DNA of 19,013 nucleotides from DAIRFP01 sp036794995. Lineage in GTDB: Bacteria > Desulfobacterota > Binatia > UBA9968. The DNA is taken from NCBI GenBank assembly GCA_036794995.1, contig DAIRFP010000094.1, positions 1 through 19,013 on the forward strand, in the 5' to 3' direction. This document shows positions 14,951 through 19,013 of the stretch, in pieces. The notes below the pieces were generated by a model, which saw nothing but the letters and a program-made list of their open reading frames with translations, was not told where the DNA came from and did no database searches. The first letter of the stretch is position 1. Each line of letters begins with the position of its first letter. The position numbers and the translations under genes were made by a program.

Positions 14951-15043
14951 ATGCAATTCAAGAATCGGCGCGTGGGTTTGACTTTGGCGGTGCTGGCCTT
15001 GATTTATACTGCGGCGGTGATTGTCTTTATCATTAGATATTGA
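14951..15043 (+). CDS. Small single-helix membrane protein of the oxidase operon
   Basis: This very short ORF lies between ctaB and the first subunit III gene. From ATG 14951 it encodes 30 residues: a basic start (MQFKNRRVG), a hydrophobic helix of about 19 residues (LTLAVLALIYTAAVIVFII) and RY. An in-frame TTG at 14933 would give 36 residues (adding MRQSES) and has the better ribosome site, AGGA at 14922-14925 seven bases upstream, which overlaps the ctaB stop. Single-helix small subunits are common in heme-copper oxidases, so it may be a structural or assembly subunit. No family was recognised. Position, topology and coupling support it being real; function is inference. Confidence 0.6.
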   Translation: MQFKNRRVGLTLAVLALIYTAAVIVFIIRY

Positions 15044-15071
15044 AACCGGATGGACGGTGCGAAGAAAAGAC

Positions 15072-15132
15072 CGGAGTAGTGGAGTATTGGTAAAAAACTC
15101 CGAAGCCCGTCACTCCAGTACTCCGACAATCC
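15072..15132. repeat. GGAGTA/ACTCC inverted repeat before coxC
   Basis: GGAGTAGTGGAGTATTGG at 15073-15090 and CACTCCAGTACTCC at 15111-15124 are approximate inverse copies and could form an imperfect hairpin across about 25 bases. A relative lies at 4691-4721. It sits in the 112-base gap between the small membrane ORF and the first subunit III gene. Confidence 0.5.
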
Positions 15133-15155
15133 AGCTTCCCGTTCTTGACTGAGTC

Positions 15156-15821
15156 ATGGCAAAGACTTCCACAGCACGACGATTCGATGAAGCGCCACTG
15201 CTGAGTGAAGCGAAGCGGCCGGCGTTTGGCGGCGGTGAACCACCGTCACCGCCGGTCAGGCCGAACACGCCGATCGGCAGCAATGCCTGGGTTGCGGTTG
15301 TGATGCTTCTCGGCGCTGAGACGATGTTCTTCGCCGGGCTCATCGGCGCCTACATCGTTTTTCGCGTCGGCAGCGCGATGTGGCCGCCGCCGTTTCAGCC
15401 GCGTTTGCCGGTCGGCATAACCGGTGTGAACACGGCGATCCTGATTGCCAGCGCGGTGACGATGCATTGGAGCTTCCGGGCCGTGCGCGCCAACGATCAC
15501 AAGAGATTGATTCGTTACCTCGCGTCCACCGCAGGTCTAGGCGGGCTCTTCCTGGTGATTCAAGGCTTCGAGTGGCTTCGGTTGATCCACTTTGGACTTA
15601 CGGTTTCCAGCAGTGTGTACGGCGGGCTGTTCTATACCTTGATCGGATTCCATGGGCTGCATGTCCTTGGCGCGCTGATTTGGCTGCTGGCGGTGTTCGT
15701 GCAAGCCAAGCGGGGACGGTTTTCCAGAGAGCATCACGTGGGACTACAAACCTGCGCCATGTATTGGACTTTTGTCGTGGCCCTGTGGCCGGTACTTTAC
15801 GGTCTGGTTTATCTCTACTAG
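15156..15821 (+). CDS. coxC: Cytochrome c oxidase subunit III, first copy
   Basis: This 221-residue membrane subunit of the heme-copper oxidase subunit III family stabilises the core enzyme. A Pro-rich hydrophilic N-terminus (1-42) leads into helices with VVMLLGAETMFFAGLIGAY (conserved Glu55), IQGFEWLRL, GFHGLHVLGALIWL and the C-terminal MYWTFVVALWPVLYGLVYLY. Length is that of the short five-helix form. The ribosome site is poor; the ATG at 15156 is the first that includes the N-terminal extension. A second subunit III gene follows at 16331, and a MITE-like element begins a few bases after this stop. Identification as subunit III is secure. Confidence 0.93.
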   Translation: MAKTSTARRFDEAPLLSEAKRPAFGGGEPPSPPVRPNTPIGSNAWVAVVMLLGAETMFFAGLIGAYIVFRVGSAMWPPPFQPRLPVGITGVNTAILIASAVTMHWSFRAVRANDHKRLIRYLASTAGLGGLFLVIQGFEWLRLIHFGLTVSSSVYGGLFYTLIGFHGLHVLGALIWLLAVFVQAKRGRFSREHHVGLQTCAMYWTFVVALWPVLYGLVYLY

Positions 15822-15828
15822 ACTAGCA

Positions 15829-15964
15829 GGCTGCTGAAAAAGACTCATATGCGCTTACGCTGTTCCGAGTTTCGGGTTCCGGGTTTCGAGTTAACCCGAA
15901 ACTCGAAACGCAAGACTCGAAACTAATATATGCGCGCCTCGCCTCTGAGTCTTTTTGAGCAGCC
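15829..15964. mobile_element. MITE-like palindromic element within the oxidase operon
   Basis: Terminal inverted repeats of 19 bp with one mismatch bound this 136-bp element: GGCTGCTGAAAAAGACTCA (15829-15847) and TGAGTCTTTTTGAGCAGCC (15946-15964). Inside is a second perfect 12-bp inverted repeat, GAGTTTCGGGTT (15867-15878) with AACCCGAAACTC (15893-15904). It has no ORF, and I see no clear target-site duplication. Length, terminal repeats and lack of coding fit a non-autonomous miniature transposable element; no transposase with the same ends is in the window. It lies eight bases after the coxC stop, where it would be transcribed with the operon and fold into a long stem. Confidence 0.75.
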
Positions 15965-16013
15965 CGCAGAAATTTTGAGCAAACTGCCAAACTAACGCGT
16001 TTGGTTGACAGTG

Positions 16014-16334
16014 ATGAATCGTTACGATAATTTTCGGCTACTACGGTTTATGAAAATCAGCTGGATCTTTTCCGCATGCAGCGTTTTAACCGCGCTGATC
16101 GTGAATCCCCTTGCGGTCCAGGCCTGCGCCGTTTGCGTTACCGGCGGCGACCCGACGGCGGATGCCTTTAACTGGAGTGTCTTGTTTCTGATGGCCACGC
16201 CTTATCTGGTCGTGGGCTCAATCGCCGGCGGGTTGTTTTACACCTACCGCCGAGGGTTGGCGAAGCGAGAGGAGACGGAAACGACGGAGCCGTTGGTTCC
16301 CTTGGCTTGGAATGAGAAGGAGAGTGGAAGATGA
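16014..16334 (+). CDS. Small exported CxxC membrane protein of the oxidase operon
   Basis: This protein of about 106 residues has a signal-like N-terminus, an ACAVC motif (Cys38 and Cys41 from this start) directly at the predicted cleavage site after AVQA, a single helix (about 52-73, WSVLFLMATPYLVVGSIAGG) and a charged C-terminal tail. Small proteins of this plan, with CAVC right after the signal, occur in oxidase operons of several phyla and could bind copper or heme, but I cannot name a function. The start is uncertain: TTG 16005, GTG 16011, ATG 16014 (used) and ATG 16050 are in frame; 16050 gives the most compact signal peptide, and none has a clear ribosome site. The stop overlaps the next start as ATGA (16331-16334). 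Confidence 0.75.
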   Translation: MNRYDNFRLLRFMKISWIFSACSVLTALIVNPLAVQACAVCVTGGDPTADAFNWSVLFLMATPYLVVGSIAGGLFYTYRRGLAKREETETTEPLVPLAWNEKESGR

Positions 16335-16939
16335 GTGAAGCTGTCACAGCGCACGCAGGAGTGGAACCCCAAGAATCTCCTCTGACGCCGGAAAATTGGG
16401 GCAAACTTGGAATGTGGCTCTTTCTGGCCGGAGACGCCATGTCCTTCGGTTGCTTGATCGTCGGCTATGGCATCCTGCGTCACTCAAGCGCGAATTGGCC
16501 GGTGCCTGCCGCTGTGCTCGGCATCAATCTAACCGCGTTCATGACTTTCCTGCTGATCGTCAGCAGCGTCTGGATGGTGCTTTCCCTCTCGGCGATCCAG
16601 AAGGGCGACCTGGCGAGGTTCAAGAAGTTTATGGGGCTGACGATCTTGGGCGGGCTGGTGTTCTTGGGCTGCCAGGCCTACGAATGGACGCATCTGATTA
16701 CGCACACCTTGCCAGAGCATAATCTCTCGTTTAGCAAGGATCTTTTTGCCACGACGTTTTTTGTCCTGACGGGCTTCCATGGCCTGCACGTCACCGGCGG
16801 CGTCATCTACAATATATGTGTGTGGCTTGCCGTGTCCCGTGGCCGTTACCAGGCAAAGCACGTCGAGATCGCAGGTCTTTATTGGCATTTCGTCGACCTC
16901 GTCTGGATCTTGATATTCACCTTCGTTTATCTCGTCTAG
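16331..16939 (+). CDS. Cytochrome c oxidase subunit III, second copy
   Basis: This is a second, divergent subunit III family protein of 202 residues. Helix 1 reads WLFLAGDAMSFGCLIVGYG, with Asp35 where the first copy and most relatives have Glu. CQAYEWTHLI, LTGFHGLHVTGGVIYN and the C-terminal LYWHFVDLVWILIFTFVYLV are standard family blocks. It is translationally coupled to the CxxC protein through an ATGA overlap. Two subunit III-like proteins in one operon are known in some bacterial lineages, where both may be needed for one complex. The 3' end of this gene is partly repeated just downstream (16972-17046). Identification is secure; division of labour with the first copy is unknown. Confidence 0.93.
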   Translation: MSEAVTAHAGVEPQESPLTPENWGKLGMWLFLAGDAMSFGCLIVGYGILRHSSANWPVPAAVLGINLTAFMTFLLIVSSVWMVLSLSAIQKGDLARFKKFMGLTILGGLVFLGCQAYEWTHLITHTLPEHNLSFSKDLFATTFFVLTGFHGLHVTGGVIYNICVWLAVSRGRYQAKHVEIAGLYWHFVDLVWILIFTFVYLV

Positions 16940-16960
16940 TCTAGGAAGCAGGAGTTTGCG

Positions 16961-17017
16961 ATGACCAAGATCATTACCAGGCGAAGTACGTTGAGATCGA
17001 TCCCGTCTGGATCTTGA
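16961..17017 (+). other. 18-codon micro-ORF with copied ribosome site
   Basis: AGGAG at 16950-16954 and ATG at 16961 open a frame of 18 codons (MTKIITRRSTLRSIPSGS) ending at TGA 17015-17017. The ribosome site and the first bases ATGACCA are nearly identical to those of the subunit IV gene at 17064, so the micro-ORF arose when this segment was duplicated. Ribosomes would probably initiate here, but the product is unlikely to be a conserved protein. Confidence 0.45.
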
Positions 17018-17046
17018 TCTTTACCCGTTATTTCAGTTTAGTCTAG
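16972..17046 (+). pseudogene. Decayed partial copy of a subunit III gene 3' end
   Basis: CATTACCAGGCGAAGTACGT followed by TGAGATCG, then CGTCTGGATCTTGATCTTTA, and AGTCTAGGAAGCAGGAG after it, align with 16844-16960 at the end of the second subunit III gene. The copy has lost about 24 bases in the middle and 2 near the end. Early differences fall mainly at third codon positions (GCA/GCG, GTC/GTT, ATA/ATC, TTC/TTT), suggesting the copy diverged while still coding, or came from a related gene. The repeat continues into the ribosome site and start of subunit IV. It is a relic of a tandem duplication or of a third subunit III gene. Confidence 0.8.
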
Positions 17047-17063
17047 GAAGCAGGAGTTTTGCG

Positions 17064-17342
17064 ATGACCACAACGACCCACGACGAGCCCAACTACATGG
17101 GCGTATTCTGGTGGCTGCTGGCTTTGACCCTTCTCGAGATTGGCGTCATCTACGTGCCGATTCACAGGTTCGCAATCCTGGCGCTTCTCGTCGCCCTGGC
17201 GGTCGCTAAAGCGGTACTGGTAGCGCTCTACTTCATGCATCTCAAGTTCGAGCGAAGGACCCTGGCGTTTATCGCGTTGAGTCCCTTTGTCTTGTGCCTT
17301 TTTCTGATCCTGATGTTGATGCCCGACATCTATCCCCGTTGA
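17064..17342 (+). CDS. Cytochrome c oxidase subunit IV family protein
   Basis: This 92-residue protein has three hydrophobic helices (about 12-31, 36-57 and 67-87), the topology of the prokaryotic COX IV (CtaF/CoxD) family. The hallmark YFMHLKFE lies at 56-63 at the end of helix 2. It is a small stabilising subunit of the aa3 complex. AGGAG at 17052-17056, seven bases from the ATG, supports this start. The upstream 100 bases contain a duplicate of the same ribosome site. The stop TGA (17340-17342) overlaps the TTG proposed as start of the DUF420 gene. Confidence 0.92.
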   Translation: MTTTTHDEPNYMGVFWWLLALTLLEIGVIYVPIHRFAILALLVALAVAKAVLVALYFMHLKFERRTLAFIALSPFVLCLFLILMLMPDIYPR

Positions 17343-17767
17343 TTTCACCCTCCCAACTTCCGACCGTGAACGCAGCGCTGAATTCGCTCAGCGCGGCGTT
17401 TTTGATCATCGGATTTCTTTTTATCAAGTCTAAAAATATCGCGGCGCACAAAGCCTGCATGCTGGCGGCCTGCACCAGCTCGACGTTGTTTCTGTTTTCA
17501 TACCTCGTCTACCATTATCAGGTTGGTTCGGTGTCATTTAAAGGCCAGGGCGCTGTCCGCATCCTCTATTTTACCATCCTGCTGACCCATACGATTCTGG
17601 CGGTGGTTGTCGTACCCATGGCCTTGATCACGTTGGTCCGGGCGCTGAGGAACAAATTCGACGCCCATCGGCGCATCGCTCGGTGGACCCTGCCCATCTG
17701 GCTCTACGTTTCGGTTACCGGGGTGGTCGTTTACTGGATGCTCTATTGGCTTATTCCTTCCGCGTAG
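17339..17767 (+). CDS. DUF420 membrane protein (CtaM/YozB-like)
   Basis: This 142-residue integral membrane protein with about four helices belongs to the DUF420 family, whose CtaM members are required for aa3 oxidase maturation in Gram-positives; here an assembly role is inferred from family and position. It shows LPTVNAALNSLSAAFLIIGF at the start, AHKACMLAA, SYLVYHYQVGS, LTHTILAVVVVPMAL and RRIARWTLPIWLYVSVTGVV, all typical. TTG 17339 overlapping the subunit IV stop (TTGA) gives a normal family N-terminus; an in-frame ATG at 17294 would lie inside the preceding gene and add 15 unrelated-looking residues. It is the last gene of the oxidase operon. Family confidence is high, start confidence moderate. 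Confidence 0.9.
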   Translation: MISPSQLPTVNAALNSLSAAFLIIGFLFIKSKNIAAHKACMLAACTSSTLFLFSYLVYHYQVGSVSFKGQGAVRILYFTILLTHTILAVVVVPMALITLVRALRNKFDAHRRIARWTLPIWLYVSVTGVVVYWMLYWLIPSA

Positions 17768-17773
17768 AGCGAC

Positions 17774-17998
17774 TGTGTCGCAATGCTCTGTTCCGCTTTC
17801 GACCCACGTAAATCTCCCCTGGCCCCTCTTTTTCAAAGAGGGGTAGTGCATTGATCGTGAGGAACTAGGAGCTGCGTATAAGAAATGTCCCCCTTTGAAA
17901 AAGGGGGATTAAGGGGGATTTGAAGGCGCTCGTGTTAACCTGGATGATGGCAACCGTTGGTGGTTGCTTGTCGAACCAAACAACTCGATTGCGACACA
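17774..17998. repeat. Nested inverted-repeat region downstream of the oxidase operon
   Basis: This makes up most of the 328-base gene-free gap. Outer 11-bp perfect inverted repeats TGTGTCGCAAT (17774-17784) and ATTGCGACACA (17988-17998) bracket two inverted copies of one hairpin element. The left copy runs AAATCTCCCCT then CCCCTCTTT-TTC-AAAGAGGGG (17823-17843). The right copy, reversed, is CCCCCTTT-GAA-AAAGGGGG (17889-17907) followed by ATTAAGGGGGATTT. The hairpins are stable and lie just after the operon, so they may end or protect its transcript, though the U-tract is missing. I saw no ORF worth reporting in the gap. Confidence 0.75.
17823..17843 (+). terminator. Possible transcript-end hairpin after the oxidase operon
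   Basis: A perfect 9-bp stem (CCCCTCTTT and AAAGAGGGG) with a TTC loop starts 55 bases after the DUF420 stop. Downstream bases TAGTGCATT are not T-rich, so it is not a classical intrinsic terminator. It may work as a 3' stabiliser or simply be part of the repeat. Confidence 0.35.
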
Positions 17999-18095
17999 AT
18001 CGCAGAGCAGGGATCGGTAGCGGCGGAGGGTTGGTTGACAAAAGTGCACGTCTTCACGATAGTCAGAGTGCTCGATAACTACACTCAGGAGATTC

Positions 18096-18899
18096 ATGAT
18101 GAAATCAGTGGGCATTGTCGGCTGCGGCGCTATCGGCCGGGCGCTTCTCAAAGCGGTCGAAAGCGGCAAGCTTCCGTTGCGCGTCGCGGGGGTGACGAGC
18201 CGCACCGAAACGAGTGCCCGTGACTTTTTGTCGACGTTCAATCACCCGCCGCCTTACTTATCTTTACATGATCTAATTGCTGCCGCTGACTTGATCGTCG
18301 AAGCGGCGGGCGGTTCGGTGGTGCCGAGTTTGGCCCAGGAAGTCTTCGCCAGCGGAAAAGATCTCATGGTTATCAGTGCCGGCGCGCTGCTCGATCATCC
18401 CGAGATCATGGAAAGCGCCCGCCGGACCGGCTGCCGCCTATATGTTCCATCCGGTGCCATCGCCGGACTCGACGGCATCAAGTCGGCCTGCGTCGGTCAG
18501 ATCAACCATGTCACGATGACGACGCGCAAGCCCCCAAACGGATTGGAAGGAGCGCCTTACCTTGTCCAGAATGGCGTCTCTCTCGCCGGGCTGCGAGAAG
18601 AACGGGAAGTTTTTTCAGGCTCTGCCCGGGAGGCCTGCAAGGGCTTCCCCGCCAACGTCAACGTCTCCGCGGCGGTGAGCTTGGCCGGGATCGGTCCCGA
18701 TCGTACCCGGATTCGTATCCTTGCCGTCCCGGGGCTGGAGCGCAACTGCCACGACATCGAAATCGAGGGCGAGTTCGGCAGGCTGCACATTCACATCGAG
18801 AATGTTCCCAGCGAGAATCCCAAGACCGGCAAACTGACCGCGCTGTCGATCATTCGCGCCGTCCAAGACGCAGTCGATCCAGTACGGATAGGGAATTAA
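18096..18899 (+). CDS. nadX: L-aspartate dehydrogenase (NadX family)
   Basis: This 267-residue NAD(P)-dependent enzyme probably oxidises L-aspartate to iminoaspartate, feeding NAD synthesis or aspartate breakdown. The Rossmann motif GIVGCGAIGRAL opens the protein. Family signatures are YVPSGAIAGLDGIKSACVG, TTRKPPNGLEGAPY, FPANVNVSAAVSLAG, the catalytic-region NCHDIEIEGEFG with His219, and ENVPSENPKTGKLTALS. Length is typical. AGGAG at 18087-18091 is four bases from ATG 18096 and seven from ATG 18099, so the second Met may be the real start. No nadA or nadC lies next to it; repeats isolate it on both sides. In some bacteria homologues have other amino-acid or catabolic roles, so the substrate is likely but not proven. 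Confidence 0.88.
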   Translation: MMKSVGIVGCGAIGRALLKAVESGKLPLRVAGVTSRTETSARDFLSTFNHPPPYLSLHDLIAAADLIVEAAGGSVVPSLAQEVFASGKDLMVISAGALLDHPEIMESARRTGCRLYVPSGAIAGLDGIKSACVGQINHVTMTTRKPPNGLEGAPYLVQNGVSLAGLREEREVFSGSAREACKGFPANVNVSAAVSLAGIGPDRTRIRILAVPGLERNCHDIEIEGEFGRLHIHIENVPSENPKTGKLTALSIIRAVQDAVDPVRIGN

Positions 18900-18937
18900 C
18901 CAGAAAAACTCACTACGAAGCGCCCAGCGCGGCGAAG

Positions 18938-19001
18938 TCGCAACCAAAAGAGTCGGACTATCTCCCGCAAAGACGCAAAGGCCGCAAAGGTCGGAAAAAA
19001 T
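18938..19001 (+). repeat. CGCAAAG-type intergenic repeat, copy 3
   Basis: Blocks CGCAACCAAAAG, GTCGGACTATCTCCCGCAAA, GACGCAAAGGCCGCAAAGG and TCGGAAAAAAT are present. It shares its left part and core with 1-58 and its right part with 5513-5562, so together the three define an element of roughly 60 bases. It may extend beyond the window edge. Confidence 0.75.
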
Positions 19002-19013
19002 GCTGAAAAGAAT

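Noticed and set aside
1..19013. CRISPR array made of the CGCAAAG repeats
   Set aside because: The copies are kilobases apart, vary in length and are not separated by uniform spacers; no cas genes are present.
1..19013. tRNA or rRNA genes
   Set aside because: I looked for cloverleaf-like segments with TTCGAAT-type arms and for conserved rRNA blocks in the gaps and saw none that hold up by eye.

Overview
The window looks like chromosomal DNA of an uncultured, aerobic, Gram-negative-type soil or sediment bacterium. There is an OmpA-type lipoprotein, an aa3-type cytochrome c oxidase operon and moderately high GC. The mix of single NMT1/SsuA-like binding proteins, amidohydrolase-2 and SDR enzymes, with many short dispersed intergenic repeats, resembles delta-proteobacterial-like lineages such as Binatota/Desulfobacterota or Methylomirabilota. 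That placement is an inference from gene content and style; no rRNA or other taxonomic marker is present.

Layout. 1-277: repeat-rich non-coding DNA. 278-1566: plsY, converging on an OmpA-family lipoprotein with stop codons overlapping in the tetranucleotide TTAG. 1847-4675: an Mrp/ApbC iron-sulfur carrier ATPase, a stand-alone MIP18/DUF59 protein and a MEMO-family protein with a PqqD-like N-terminal region, plus a possible tiny reverse ORF between the last two. 4727-9213 (minus strand): an apparent catabolic cluster, transcribed as substrate-binding protein, zinc alcohol dehydrogenase, a collapsed SDR remnant, amidohydrolase, SDR. 9328-9717: the 5' end of a second, truncated binding-protein gene running into repeats. 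9718-10212 (minus): a CopD-like membrane protein.

10372-17767 is a complete aa3 oxidase operon: coxB, coxA, ctaA, ctaB, a 30-36 residue single-helix protein, a first subunit III gene, a MITE-like palindromic element, a small CxxC membrane protein, a second subunit III gene, a decayed third copy of a subunit III 3' end, subunit IV, and a DUF420 protein. CtaB and CtaA make heme A for CoxA, CoxB carries the CuA site, and DUF420 and the CxxC protein are candidate assembly or accessory factors. Several junctions are overlapping (ATGA, TTGA), suggesting translational coupling. 18096-18899 is an aspartate dehydrogenase (nadX), preceded by nested inverted repeats.

The most distinctive features are at small scale. 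At least six short repeat families sit in the intergenic spaces. Two genes have been reduced to fragments. A relic coxC duplication carries its own ribosome binding site and start codon. A tiny membrane protein lies in the oxidase operon. I found no CRISPR array, tRNA, rRNA, transposase or recognisable defence system. I do not see a clear, wholly novel multigene system; the best candidates for something under-described are the small cox-operon proteins and the PqqD-like/MEMO fusion next to Fe-S assembly genes.
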